64,000 nt of DNA from Plectrocnemia conspersa (GCA_009617715.1 VTFK01000174.1:806001-870000), one strand, 5' to 3'. Shown: positions 22,797-33,984, counted from the stretch's first letter. Numbers and translations: made by a program. Notes: generated by a model not told the origin, from the letters alone.

Positions 22797-24705
22797 TTTC
22801 CGGATCTGCTGATTGTTGGCGCGACAGATCTTCGTAATTTAAAGACTGCACGCTTTCTATTCTGGATAATGCATCCGCCACAACGTTATCGCTGCCCGAA
22901 ATGTGTCGGACGTCGGTTGAAAACTGCGCGATGTAGTCGGTGTGACGGAATTGTCGAGGGGAAACTTTGTCGGGTTTCTGTCTGAATACATACGTCAGCG
23001 GTTTGTGATCGGTATGTATTGAAAATTCTCGTCCTTCGATCATGTGACGAAAATGTCTCACTGCTCGATATATGGCTAGCAACTCTCGATCGTAAGTGCT
23101 GTATCGAGTCTCCGTTGGTGAGATTTTCTTCGAGTAAAAGGCAAGTGGTTGCCATCCATCCGGTGAATGTTGTTGAAGCACTGCGCCGATAGTCCTGTCC
23201 GAGGCGTCAGTGAAAAGTCCGAGTGGTAAACTTGGGTCTGGATGCACTAAGCAGGTGGCGTCTGACAAACCTTGTTTACATGCCGTGAAGGCTTTTTCCA
23301 AATCTTCACTCCACGGCACCGGGTCGTTGTTGGATTTACTTCCCTTCAGTTGATCCGTGAGAAGTTGTTGATTCGCGGACGCACTAGGGATAAACCTCCG
23401 GTAGAAATTTAACATCCCTAGGAAACGTCGTAGTTTCTGCATGGTGTCCGGGCGGGGAAAATCTGCAATGGCTGCAACCTTTTCCGGCAGTGGCCTGGTG
23501 CCTTCGTGGGAAACGCGATATCCCAGGAAATCAACTTCTGTTTTTCCGAAAACACTCTTCGCTGAATTGATTAGCACTCCGTATTCCTTTAGTCGGCCGA
23601 ATAGCTGCCGAAGGTGTTCCTCGTGCTGTTTGTGGTTTTCGGATGCGACGAGTATATCGTCGATGTAGACGAAACAGAAGTCGAGTCCTCGAAGTGCTGA
23701 GTCCATAAATCGCTGGAACGTCTGTGCTGCGTTGCGTAGGCCAAACGACATAAAGGGGAACTCATAAAGTCCGAACGGTGTAGATATTGCAGTCTTCTTA
23801 ATGTCCTCCGGAGCCACAGGTATCTGATGGTACGCCCGTACCAAATCGATTGTGCTGAAGATTTTCTGGTTCGCCAGTGCGTGGGCGAAATCCTCAATAT
23901 GTGGCACGGGATAGCTGTCGGGTATTGTTCTTGCGTTAAGGGCTCTATAATCTCCACAGGGTCGCCATTCGCCAGGAGTTTTCTTCGCGACCAGGTGAAG
24001 AGGCGATGACCATGGGCTGTCAGATGGTCGAACGATTCCGTCGTTGATCATTTTCCGGAATTCCTCTTTGGCGATGTGGTACTTCTCCGGAGCTAGTCGT
24101 CGAGGGCGATTTGAAACTGGAGGGCCTGAACTGGTCCGGATGTGATGCACTGCTGAATGTTTCGGCTGAGGTCGCAGCGATGTCAATCCAGCTGATTGCG
24201 TAATTTCCGGAAAACGTTTCAAAATGTCGTGATACGTCGTCGTTCCGGAAATAGCTTTGATCTGCGGCAAACTATCTGTGCCTTGTACAATGCATTGAAT
24301 GTTGAATGCAGTTGTACCGTCGACCAGGCGGGCATGTTTTAAATCTACTAGTAGATTAAAATGGTGCAAAAAATCAGCTCCAATGATGGGCTTCGTTACG
24401 TCGGCAATGATAAAACGCCACTGGAAATCTCGACGAAGTCCTAAATCGACGGACAGTTGTTTCCATCCAAAAGTTTGGATGATGGAACCGTTGGCTGCGA
24501 AAAGGTCGTACGGAATAGCTGGAGTTCGAAGTCCTAATTTGCTTCTCGGATACACGGACAGGTCCGAGCCGGTATCGATCAAGAACTTCTCTTTTGTTAC
24601 TTTGTCGGTAACAAACAGGCGGCTTGACTTCGGCCTAACATCGTCCGCTGCCATTGACGAATGCCGGATTAGTTTTCCGACCTTTTCGAGCACGGATCCT
24701 TGCAA
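22468..24705 (-). pseudogene. Gypsy pol: protease, reverse transcriptase, RNase H, integrase N-terminus
   Basis: A 745-codon reverse frame. The aspartic protease is near the start ([13 protein letters not shown]). The reverse transcriptase has [15 protein letters not shown] and [11 protein letters not shown] (catalytic Asp pair). RNase H has [31 protein letters not shown] and [11 protein letters not shown]. The integrase zinc-binding motif is CHNLSHPGG...CEQCQRSK. The frame then runs out of register. It overlaps gag by 37 nt in a different frame, consistent with ribosomal frameshifting for Gag-Pol expression. It belongs to a retroelement, not to a host gene. Confidence 0.9.
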
Positions 24706-25487
24706 CGGCGCGCCTTGTCCCCGAAAGTCTCGTGATAGTAACAGAGTCCTGAATCGTTACTTGGGCGTTTTCGCGAAGAGGAGCGATTTCTCGGGCGGTT
24801 GTTGTAAGCTCGGCTCCGGCTCGAGCTTCTTTGACGGTCTGTGTTGACGACCATTTTCTCCAAAATGGCCGTCATCTGGGAAAGCTTTTCCTCAAGTACG
24901 TCCAATCTTGACGGAGTGGTTGGTGGAGGTGGTGCACTGACGGCGGCAGTCGTGTTGTATCCGCAAGGTTCGGCGTCCATTAGTTTGTCGGCGATGGTGG
25001 CGAGTTTATCGATGCTCGTGTCGTCCAAAATCAGCATCATCTGACGCACGTGTGAAGGAAGACGGGCCATCCACACCGTGCGTAGGCCTAGCACGGAAAA
25101 CTCTGAACCGGCGAGTCCTTCCAAGTGCCGTAAAAACTGAGATGGTTTCCTGTCGCCCATCTCCTCGCGCTCAAGGCATTGCCTTAACTTCGTTTCGCGT
25201 GATGATGAAAGGCGGCTGATCAGAGCAGCCTTTAACGTGTCGTATGCGTGCGCGGCCGGTTTATTAGTGATAATATCACGTACCTCTTGGATGGTGCGAG
25301 GCGGCAACGAAGTCAGCACCTTGTAGTACTTCGTTTCGTCCGCCGTAATTCGAGCATGGGCCAGTTGTTCTTCGAGCATGATGAACCACAGGATAGGGTC
25401 ATCGCTGGTGAAGGGCGGAGGCGTCACGGACACAGCATCGGAGTTGGCGGTTGGAGCACTGGTGTTGGCTGGAGCTTCCATCGTCAC
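24669..25487 (-). CDS. Gypsy gag
   Basis: A 272-aa reverse frame. The middle region [20 protein letters not shown]...[11 protein letters not shown] is the capsid-type domain of insect Gypsy elements. The C-terminus is Arg/Ser-rich ([20 protein letters not shown]) and has a [18 protein letters not shown] motif, a variant Cys/His nucleic-acid-binding motif. It encodes the structural particle protein. The frame looks intact, and its end overlaps the start of pol. Confidence 0.85.
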   Translation of the reverse strand: MTMEAPANTSAPTANSDAVSVTPPPFTSDDPILWFIMLEEQLAHARITADETKYYKVLTSLPPRTIQEVRDIITNKPAAHAYDTLKAALISRLSSSRETKLRQCLEREEMGDRKPSQFLRHLEGLAGSEFSVLGLRTVWMARLPSHVRQMMLILDDTSIDKLATIADKLMDAEPCGYNTTAAVSAPPPPTTPSRLDVLEEKLSQMTAILEKMVVNTDRQRSSSRSRAYNNRPRNRSSSRKRPSNDSGLCYYHETFGDKARRCKDPCSKRSEN

Positions 25488-25688
25488 GTTTGAGTAATAC
25501 TTTTTCGGGAAAAAATATTATTTAGCGTTGGTGTCAAACACTGCCGGGGTTATACGCATTTAAAAATACGGTTGTGTTGGGTTCCGTCAGGACAGATATT
25601 TTTTTTTTTGAAAAAAAAAATAAATAAAAAAAATAGCGTTGGTGTCAAAAACTGCCGAGGTTATACGCATTTAAAAATACGGTTTAAT

Positions 25689-25706
25689 ATCACGTCGGGG
25701 TCACCA
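25689..25706 (-). other. Primer binding site matching tRNA-Trp
   Basis: The + strand ATCACGTCGGGGTCACCA equals the 3' end of animal tRNA-Trp including CCA, as I recall it. It lies one base inside the right LTR, the expected place for minus-strand primer annealing. Not a tRNA gene. Confidence 0.75.
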
Positions 25707-25707
25707 A

Positions 25708-25909
25708 TGAAGCGGTCGTGGGGTTACGCTTCTGTTTTGTAGTTATCGGCAGTCCGGTTGACGATCTGTGATAGGACGTTTGTACAGCGAACTGTACAAA
25801 GTGGCCCTTATGAAATCGTCCGGTACGTTCTTGACACGTGTTGACTGGGATCCTTCGACAGTCGTCGATATTAAACCTCGAGCGCGTGTCCTGGAGATGG
25901 TTGCTCGAA
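25708..25909 (-). repeat. Gypsy 5' LTR remnant (202 bp)
   Basis: Matches 20589-20790 with one visible difference, then diverges abruptly. On the element's strand only the last 202 bp of the LTR remain, so the promoter-proximal part is lost. No matching short direct repeat flanks the two outer ends. Confidence 0.85.
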
Positions 25910-26029
25910 ATGTTATATTTATAACTGAATAAATTAAGCAAAAAATCGTGTCGTTTATCATGATAGATAATCGAAATGGTTTCGTTGAAAAATAATCTGC
26001 CATTTAAATATATTTATATTTAAAACTTG

Positions 26030-26200
26030 GCAGCACTCTGGTAACACTGGCGTGACGGAGACATACGGCCCCTGCGGATTCCGCGAACCGTCCACTCAAA
26101 TTTCAATATTTAACATGAACTGTAATAATATTTAATAAAAATACTACTGCAGCGGCTCAATCTGTCTAATTGCCACCCGTCACCTCCCATCGCTAAACAT
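26030..26200. repeat. Dispersed repeat family R, copy b
   Basis: Contains GCACTCTGGTAACACTGGCG and, 100 bp on, ACTACTGCAGCGGCTCAATC with the following GCCACCCGTCACCTCC block, in the same order as copy a. Confidence 0.6.
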
Positions 26201-26374
26201 TCATCAGTGTAATGCTCACATACAACAGAAATTGAACTTTTTGCCGATCATTTTTCGAGATAGATATTGAGGATAGAGAAACAAGATAGGAAAAGTTTCT
26301 TGCGTCTGGGGATTTTATAAATTTAAAGAGGCTGTAAGTAAAATTACTATATTACTTTACAGGCTCAAAAATGA

Positions 26375-28858
26375 CTAGTGGTACCTCGGCTTACAAACTT
26401 AATTTTTTTAATTGTGGTTCATATCCCGAAACCAAATTTCCCATTATATCTCACGGCAGGGACGTAATTCGGGGCATTTCACCCCCTTTGAATTTGGCCA
26501 GAAAAATGCATGTCATTTAAGAAAATACTATGAATCTTAATGAAATCAAAATATCATAAAAACAACTGGCCAACCTCTGCCCCCACTAAAAATCTGAAAT
26601 GACGTCCCGTTTCACAGGATAACAATTAATCCTTCCCAGATTAAAAATTCAAATAATAAACAATAATTATTCTCATTTAAATTAAGAAATGGAACAGGAG
26701 TGAGGATCATTTTTAGGCAATGAATATGCTTTTGTATACCATTGCAAATTTATATTTATCAAATCTTTGGTCTTACATGATATATACGTAGGATAAAAAT
26801 CATTTTCTATTAAATTGGAAAAAAAAAATTTCCTGTCATTAGTTGCCATCAGTGACTTCCTTCTGTTTCTTCGGTGAGGAAGGTTTTAAGCCCCTATCTA
26901 ACGTTTTATGCGTCTGTCGTTTCCTTAGGACCCTTTTAAAATGAAGAATGACATTGTCATTAAAGAGTTTGGCGGCTCTGGAAACAACAGTTTTATTTGG
27001 ATGCCATTTATTCACTAATTCTTCCAATTCGCCCCAGTGCTGCAAGATTTTATCTATGTCACTTGTTAGGATTGCTCTCTCTTTGTTACTGTCTTCGTTT
27101 TCTGAAGACATTTGCTCTTCCTCCACATTCCTAACTTTTTCCTGATCTGTTCTTAACTCCTGTAGCTCTTCAGTGGTCAGATCAAAGTTATGCTCCTCTA
27201 CCAGCTCCTCTATGTCTGATTCGTCAACTTCCAAATGCATGGTCTTTCCCAAGGAGACAACTGCATCTACAATGTCAATTTCGCTTTCAAGTCCTTCCAA
27301 TGCAGCTCCTTGAACACAATCGGGCCATAATTTTTTCCAGGCTGATTTTAAAGTTTTCACAGAAACATCTTCCCATGCCTGATCAATAAGACGCAAACAA
27401 TGTAAAATATCGAAGTGATTCTTCCAGAAATCCCTGAGGGTCAATTCTGTGTCGGTGGTAACTTCGAAACATTTTTCGAAAAGAGCTTTAGTATAAAGCT
27501 TTTTGAAATTGGAAATAACACATTGATCCATCGGTTGTAGGATTGGTGTGGTATTAGGAGGCAAGAACTTAATTTTTATGAAATTATACTCTTCATCCAA
27601 ATCTTCTTCCAACTGTGATGGATGTGCTGGCGCATTGTCCATTGTGAGAAGAACTTTCTCAGGCAGACTATTTTCTTGTAGATACCGTTTCACTGTGGGA
27701 GCGAAAACCTCCGTCATCCACTCGCAGAATAATTGCCTGGTTACCCAAGCTCTGCTGTTACTTTTCCACATAATGTTAAGTTTGTGTCTGTTAACTCTAG
27801 GATTTTCAGAGTGATAAACCAACAGAGGTTTTATCTTCAGGTCACCACTGGCATTGGCGCAAAACAGCAAAGTTAGTCTGTCTTTCATTGGCTTGTGTCC
27901 TGGCAATGCCATTTCCTCCTTAGTGATAAACGTTCTCTTAGGCATTTTCTTCCAGAAAAGATTAGTTTCATCGCAGTTGAAAACTTGTTCTGGTCTGTAA
28001 CCCTCCGACTTTACAAATTTCTGAAATTCCTTCGCGAATTTTTCGGCGACTTCTTTATCAGCACTAGCACCTTCTCCGTGTCTAACAACACTATGGATAC
28101 TGGTTCTATTCTTGAATTTCTCAAACCATCCTTTGCTAGCTTTAAACTTTTCACCGATGTCTTCGCTACTGCTTGTGAATGGTGAATTCTGTGATAGATC
28201 TTTATAAATAGCTTGAGCTTTTAAGCAGATCATATTTTGAGATACACTCTCTCCGTTCAATTGAGTGTCATTAATCCAGATGAGTAGTAAAGTTTCCATT
28301 TCTTCCATAACTTTATTTCTTCGAGATGACATGATAGATACTCCTTTGGCCACATTCAGTTCTTTATAAAAATCTGCTTTCTTGACAATTGTAGCAATGG
28401 TGGACTTAGATAAGGTGTACTGCTTGCATAAATCAACTTGCCTGACTCCTTTCTTATATTTTCCCGCAATCTCTTTCTTAATTTCTATTGTGATTTTCTT
28501 CTTCTCTTCTTTCTTAGTTTTCTTAGGCCCTATATTGGAAATGATACTCAATATAAATAATAAACGTGAAGCTACAATAAAACACGACGCATGAAAAGAA
28601 ATACATAATATAGTAAACGTGTAATACAAACCTAAAAAAACTTCACTAAATGTATTGTTTGATTACATAAATACAGGAATAGATACACATAAAATCAAAT
28701 ATTTGCATCGTATTTGAGATAAATACGACGTAATAACTACAAACACCGTTCAGATAAAGAGTTTCGGTATGCATCGCGGTTCGTGTCTCGAATCTAGGTA
28801 GGTTCGTATGTAGAGGGCAAAATGAGATGACAAAAGTTCGTAAGTCGAGTTACCACTG
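26375..28858 (-). mobile_element. Tigger-like DNA transposon (second type), nearly complete
   Basis: The left end is AGTGGTACCTCGGCTTACAA and the right end, reverse complement, is CAGTGGTAACTCGACTTACG. Both are variants of a Tigger terminal repeat. The right end abuts TA, and the left end has one extra base and has lost TA. A 596-codon transposase frame lies inside. Confidence 0.75.
26839..28629 (-). CDS. Tigger-type transposase, start codon mutated
   Basis: A reverse open frame of 596 codons. The family's usual start (MGPKKT...) is here ATA-GGG-CCT-AAG at 28533-28522, reading IGPKKTKKEEKKK, so the normal initiator is lost and translation would need the upstream in-frame ATG or an internal one. 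Helix-turn-helix: EIAGKYKKGVRQVDLCKQYT. CENP-B-type DNA-binding: SKGWFEKFKNR. DDE motifs are FNCDETNLFWKKMP, VLLTMDNAPAHP and LQPMDQCVISNFKKLY. The acidic/coiled C-terminus ends EVTDGN. No stops. Catalytic residues are all present; expression is doubtful because of the start. Confidence 0.85.
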   Translation of the reverse strand: MYYTFTILCISFHASCFIVASRLLFILSIISNIGPKKTKKEEKKKITIEIKKEIAGKYKKGVRQVDLCKQYTLSKSTIATIVKKADFYKELNVAKGVSIMSSRRNKVMEEMETLLLIWINDTQLNGESVSQNMICLKAQAIYKDLSQNSPFTSSSEDIGEKFKASKGWFEKFKNRTSIHSVVRHGEGASADKEVAEKFAKEFQKFVKSEGYRPEQVFNCDETNLFWKKMPKRTFITKEEMALPGHKPMKDRLTLLFCANASGDLKIKPLLVYHSENPRVNRHKLNIMWKSNSRAWVTRQLFCEWMTEVFAPTVKRYLQENSLPEKVLLTMDNAPAHPSQLEEDLDEEYNFIKIKFLPPNTTPILQPMDQCVISNFKKLYTKALFEKCFEVTTDTELTLRDFWKNHFDILHCLRLIDQAWEDVSVKTLKSAWKKLWPDCVQGAALEGLESEIDIVDAVVSLGKTMHLEVDESDIEELVEEHNFDLTTEELQELRTDQEKVRNVEEEQMSSENEDSNKERAILTSDIDKILQHWGELEELVNKWHPNKTVVSRAAKLFNDNVILHFKRVLRKRQTHKTLDRGLKPSSPKKQKEVTDGN

Positions 28859-28859
28859 T

Positions 28860-30329
28860 AACTGTAAATTACTGCTATGCAACCATTAGGGGAAATTGTT
28901 CATTTCGTGTATATGTTAAGGCAAAGTGTGAATTAAAAAAATGAATACATTAACTAGTTAATGTATGCGCAAGAGATAATTTACGAACAATGTAGCTAGT
29001 TATTGTATGCTCTCGCTGTTCGGTGAATAAATTAAATAATTTATGTCTTTAACCACTTCTCAGTCGCAGTAGTACTTTTTTTTAAATTACTCCAAAGCTT
29101 CTTGCACGGACCCACCTTTTCCTATGCAGTGGTATAAAAATGTGCAGCCGTTGTAAAACATTATAGAATATCCGTACAAATTTAATTTTTAGAAAAAAAA
29201 ATGCTATGATAATTTTCTCGAAAAAATTACTGCTGAAATAATGTCCCTGCTTTTAATTTAGCTACGTGTGCATTTGTAGCATCTTTAGTAAATATTTATG
29301 AAATCTGCATAGTGTTTTATTGACAAAAGTAAAAAAATAATTAAACTAGGTAAAATTACCTTTCCAAGTTATTTAATGCATTATGTATGTAATTGTAGTT
29401 AATAAGAAAAAATATGAACTTGTTGAAAAATGTTTATTTGTTTTTATTATTTTTAATAGTTTAATACTAACATATTTTACTAAACGTTTTATCACATTTT
29501 ACACATTTAAAGTTTCGAGTATCAAAATATTTTAATATTATTTTTAGGTGCTATTGATATAGTTTCTAGTACAAACTATTCCCTTAACCCTTTGTATGCT
29601 ATGTGCAGATAAATCTGAATCACTGCATATGGTTCTCAATAAAAAATAATAGACTTTTTTTAAGTGCTGAATTAATTTTCATAAAATGTTACGTAATTAT
29701 TCAATTACAGTAAAAAAATTAAAAATTTGATCCTTAAGGTGATTATACGTAGATGCACCATGGAATAAATATAAGCATATTACAAAAACGTAATTAAATT
29801 TATTTTTTATTATATAATTAAATAATTAGGTGATTTTTAAGAAAATTAATTCAGCACTTAAAAGATTAATTACGTAAATATAAATCTAGTTATAATTATA
29901 ATTTTGACTAAAGTCGGCTAAATACCACCTATTAAACTTTTTAATTAGAACTTATATAGAATATAAGCTACTCAAATATTTGAACCATCATTAGAGAGAT
30001 AAGCGTATTCCTCGCATTTGAATAAATGAGTATTTATATGCAATATATATGTGTATGTGTTTTGCATTTCCTGGAACCATGGTCTCTTACCTGACTAACA
30101 AGTATTGACCAACATCACCTTTTTAATTTAAATATTATTTTTTTGTGTTTTTAAATAGTTTTTTTATTATTATTAAATAATATATATTTTTAATTAATAA
30201 CTATTATTAATATGGAGAAAATTTTATTATTATTATTAATATTTATTCCTGGTATAATTTTTATTAACGCATAATTATGAGATTTAATTTTCTCACAGTA
30301 TGAGATTCTAGGATGGAGTTAAGATTTTT
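28860..30329. other. AT-rich stretch with one zinc-finger relic
   Basis: No gene. At 29478-29525 the reverse strand reads TRNFKCVKCDKTFSKIC, a single decayed finger of the family at 32-33.5 kb. The rest is low-complexity AT sequence. Confidence 0.5.
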
Positions 30330-30331
30330 TA

Positions 30332-31923
30332 ATTGAAGCGACGGCCGGAACAACGTTGTAAACGCTGTTTTCATAATTTTATAGGAAGCGAAAAAAACAT
30401 ATTTTAATAGGATTTTAGGCGTTAAGCAACATTTCATTAGGTTGTTTTTGTGATATTGTTTAATTTACCAAGATTTTTTTTAGTTTTTGTGTTTAATTAA
30501 CCCGATAAAATAGCAAATATACTCTCTTCCGTGGAACAACGTTGTATATCCTACACATACATCGTTGTTGCTTTCATTTGTATGAGGAGTGAGCGCAATA
30601 CATGACAATAAATAAAAGACAGTATAGACCTTAAAAATGCTATATTTAGTTGTATAAATACAAGTTGTAATAATTAAATTAAACTAACAGAATCAAAATC
30701 AGTAAAAAGACAAAATACCAGACACAAAAATGAAAAAATATAAAACACCAAAAACATAGTTATTAAAATAATATTGATTTCACTTATAATAAATTCATAT
30801 AATACGTCCTATCTTCTTTGGGTAAAAACTGACACATATCTAATAAATCTTTTTTTTAAGAGGGTTTATTGGCAACGAAGTTATCGTCCTTTCTTCTTCT
30901 TGGTAAGACGTGTTAATTCATGGCTGCATTACATTATGAAATTTTCGTGCTCTTAGTTCTGTGGGATTATCTGCAGTGAGTTGAAACCATAAATAATCTG
31001 TAATCTTCAAACAAGTTTTGTTATTTTCACTTTCAGGCAATGAGAAGTCCTTGAAATCTTCTGACTTTCTTGTGTAGGAAATGATTCAATGTGCTTTATT
31101 ACATCATTTTTGATATGGTCTTGAATACTGTGAGGACGATTTTCATGACGCCCACGCAAATCTTTTGTGTCGACTCCTATTTTAATTTTTTCTCTTAAAA
31201 TTTGAATTCTGCGACTGGTAACTTTCAAAGTATCACATAAAGTTTTTTGGCATATTTTAACTTTATCTACACCTATTTGTATGCTATAAGTAACTGTGCT
31301 ATGCCGACGAGATTCAGATTCCTTTATTCTGCGCCGAATAGGTTCTCTTATTTCCATACAATTATTAAGGAATTGAGATTGTTCATCGTAAGTCATTTGT
31401 CGAAATTTGTTGAAAAGATCAACCTTGTTACCGATTAACTTCTCAGCAAAGCATCCACATTGGCATTTACAAATTTTATCCTAAAACAAAAAATACCGGT
31501 CACGGGATGTCATATAGTAAAATCTCGTTACATACAACGTTGTTCCACCCACCTCATTTGGCGGCAACAATGCCAGTTTTTCTATATTTCTGGAACTTGT
31601 ATAGCTCTCTCCTTTATCACGTTTGACTTTTCGAACAACACTTTTCCATTTGTCAATGTTAATTTTGCGTTTTTTCCCACGATTTAGCCTTTTTGATAAT
31701 AATTGGCTAGAAACACAACCGTCGCGCTCGGACATCGTATCGACACTTACAACGTTGTTCCACGGGGAGAAAGAATATACTTGCAAAACATGACAATGGA
31801 AATTTTAAACATACCCAAAATATTATTGAAACGATATATTATGTTACAATGAACATTATTCCATGAAAATATCGCTTTTGAAAAAATTGTCGCTTACAAC
31901 ATTGTTCCGGCCGTCGCTTCAAT
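30332..31923 (-). mobile_element. Unfamiliar DNA transposon with nested inverted repeats
   Basis: The outer ends read inward ATTGAAGCGACGGCCGGAAC on both sides and continue AACGTTGTAA (left) or AATGTTGTAA (right), giving about 31 bp of inverted repeat with one mismatch. TA (30330-30331, 31924-31925) or a degraded TTAA flanks it. A second perfect 18-bp inverted pair, CCGTGGAACAACGTTGTA, lies inside at 30529-30546 and 31748-31765. The 10-bp palindrome ACAACGTTGT occurs in both inner repeats, in the left outer repeat and again at 31534-31543. It carries a two-exon gene with a cysteine cluster. I cannot name the superfamily. Confidence 0.75.
31007..31735 (-). CDS. Two-exon protein of the 30.3-31.9 kb element, cysteine cluster, probably truncated
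   Basis: Exon 31735-31553 (start MSERDGCVSSQLLSKRL, basic KKRKINIDKWKSVVRKVKRDKG) splices by a GT-AG, phase 0 intron to 31480-31007, giving 218 aa. Exon 2 opens with DKICKCQCGCFAEKL, a tight Cys cluster, followed by FNKFRQMTYDEQSQFLNNC, VKICQKTLCDTLKVTSRRIQ (helix-turn-helix-like) and RGRHENRPHSIQDHIKNDVIKHIESFP. I recognise this layout from uncharacterised, transposon-associated insect proteins, which are usually much longer. A catalytic domain is not visible here, so this copy is probably internally deleted. Function is inferred to be transposition-related from the flanking inverted repeats. Confidence 0.55.
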
Positions 31924-31990
31924 TATAGAAGAAGATAATGATTTTAATTTGTAACTCATTTACACGTTTTTTAATTTATATTTAAATGTT

Positions 31991-33984
31991 TTACCACATT
32001 TTTTCCCTATGAAGATGCATATGAGATGAGAGATATTTTTTAGTTTTAAATATTTTACCACATTTATCACATTCAACATTACCAGAAACACTATGAGTTC
32101 GCATATGATAAGAAAGATATTGATTAGTTTTAAATGTTTTACCACAAGTTTCACATTCAAAGTCACAAGCGATCCTATGAGTTATCATATGATGTGAAAG
32201 ACAGCGGTTAGTTTTAAATGTTTTACCACACTTTACACATTCAAAGTTACGAGCAAAACTATGAGTTTTTATATGATTCGAAAGATATTGTTTGGTTTTG
32301 AACGTTTTACCACATTTTTCACATTCCATGTCATGAGCAATACTATGAGTTTGCATATGACGGGAAAGATATTTATCAGTTTTAAATGTTTTACCACAAT
32401 TTTCGAAATCACACGCATAACTATGAGTATTCATATGATTTGAAAGTGTGTCTATATTTTTCGACGATGTTCCATAATTATTACTTTCAAAATCGCTAAT
32501 AGAAGAATGAGTTAAAATGTGTTGTGAAAGTGTTTTCTTAAATTTGAAAGCTTTTCCACATTTGTCGCATTCGAAATTACGAGCAGAACTATGAGTAGCC
32601 GTTTGAAATATTTTATCACAATGTTCATGTTCAGAGTAAATAAACGATTTTCCACAATTATTACTTTCAAATTCGCTTGTGGTGGAATGAGTTAAAATAT
32701 GTTGCATAAGTGTTTTCTTAAACTTGAAAGCCCTACCACATTTCACACATTCAAAATCACAAACAACCCTATGAACTTTCATGTGACGCGTAAGACAATG
32801 ATAAGTTTTAAATGTTTTACCACATTCTACACATTTAAAATTACGAGCATCTTTATGAATTTTCATATGACTTGAAAGATAATGCTTGGTTTTAAATGTT
32901 TTCCCACATCTTTCACATTCGTAATTACTAGTATTGATATGAGTATCCATGTGTGTTAGAAGATATTGACTAGTTTTGAATGTTTTACCGCAACTATCAC
33001 ATTCAAAGTCGTAAGCGGCCCTATGAGTTTTCATATGATTTGAAATGCATTGATTGGTTTTAAATGTTTTACCACATTTTTCGCATTTTAAGTTACGAGC
33101 ATCCCTATGAGTTTGCATATGCCGTGAAAGATTACTATTAGTCTTAAAAGATTTACTACATTTTACACATTCAAAGTTAAAAGCATCCGTATGAATAACC
33201 ATATGACGTGAGAGACAATGACTCGTCTTATATGTTTTGCCACAATTTTTACATTTAAACTTACGATCGACCGTATGACTTTGCATATGACGGGAAAGTT
33301 TTTGATTAGTTTCAAAGGTTTTACCACAATCTTGACAGTCAAAATTACAAACGTAGCCATGAGTATTCATATGAATTGAAAGATGACCATTACCTATATT
33401 TTTTTTATCGTTTGTTTCACAAGTGTCGGAATGCGTTTCAATATGTTGTGAAACTTGTCTTTTAGTTTCAATATTATAATAATCGTCGTGCATATGAACG
33501 GCTTCGTGTTGAAAGCTGACACATTTTTGATTTTTCAGTATCTAAAATTGAAATTATAATTCTTATATAAGTTGTAAACATTCAAATACATAGATCAAAA
33601 TGAATTTGGCTTTACTTGCGTTTCCGCTTGCACATTATCAATTTGATTATATATTTCCACACCAATTGGATCTATTTTAAGTATATTTTCTTTAACATCG
33701 TGCATTTCTGAAATCATAAAATAATCAATAATTGAAATGTAATCGTATATTGTATATGAATATATCTAACCTATTTCGAACAAGTCGTCTACATTGTCTG
33801 TATGCGTATATTCACTGCTGTCACCATATTCGCGCTTTACATGTGACTAGAACGAGAAAAAACAGCACTTAAGATTGTAGTGTTACATACTATGTGCTTA
33901 CTTATTACATTTCATTTACCTCAACTTTATTTTCAATTGTATCGGCAGAATCAAAAGTTTCCGTGTCATTTTCAATATCATGTT
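31991..33984 (-). CDS. C2H2 zinc-finger protein, about 13 fingers (copy 3, main copy)
   Basis: Reverse exons are 33984-33920 (HDIENDTETFDSADTIENK), 33846-33771 (SHVKREYGDSSEYTHTDN), 33707-33616 (EMHDVKENILKIDPIG) and 33541-31991. Phases agree across all three introns. The first coding exon, ending in phase 1, was not found. The last exon has about 13 canonical C2H2 fingers of the FECxKCGKTFKTxxxLSxHMxTH type plus three degenerate ones in the middle (FESNNCGKSF, FESNNYGTSS, FENCGKTFKT). Spacers are seven residues but of the type HRDARNF or HSFARNF rather than TGEKP. The frame ends HLHREKMW; an adjacent frame continues GKKCGKTFKYKLKN, so the last finger has been lost by a small shift. Probably a nuclear DNA-binding protein; targets unknown. 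Confidence 0.8.

Larger units (their letters stand above)
20589..25909 (-). mobile_element. Ty3/Gypsy LTR retrotransposon, 5' LTR truncated
   Basis: The order on the reverse strand is a 5' LTR remnant (25909-25708), primer site (25706-25689), gag (25487-24669), pol up to the RNase H and integrase start (24705-22468), the rest of integrase (22796-21570), a purine-rich tract (about 21434-21422) and a 3' LTR (21421-20589). No envelope-like frame lies between integrase and the 3' LTR. The two LTR copies overlap for 202 bp with one visible difference, so the insertion is young. It is disabled by a frameshift in integrase and by loss of most of the 5' LTR. Confidence 0.9.

Noticed and set aside
22448..25493. 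Several + strand frames of 60-182 codons between 22.4 and 25.5 kb
   Set aside because: Antisense shadows of the GC-richer Gypsy gag and pol.
25689..25706. Possible tRNA-Trp gene fragment
   Set aside because: Only the 3' terminal 18 bases are present, placed exactly as an LTR primer site. No cloverleaf sequence around it.
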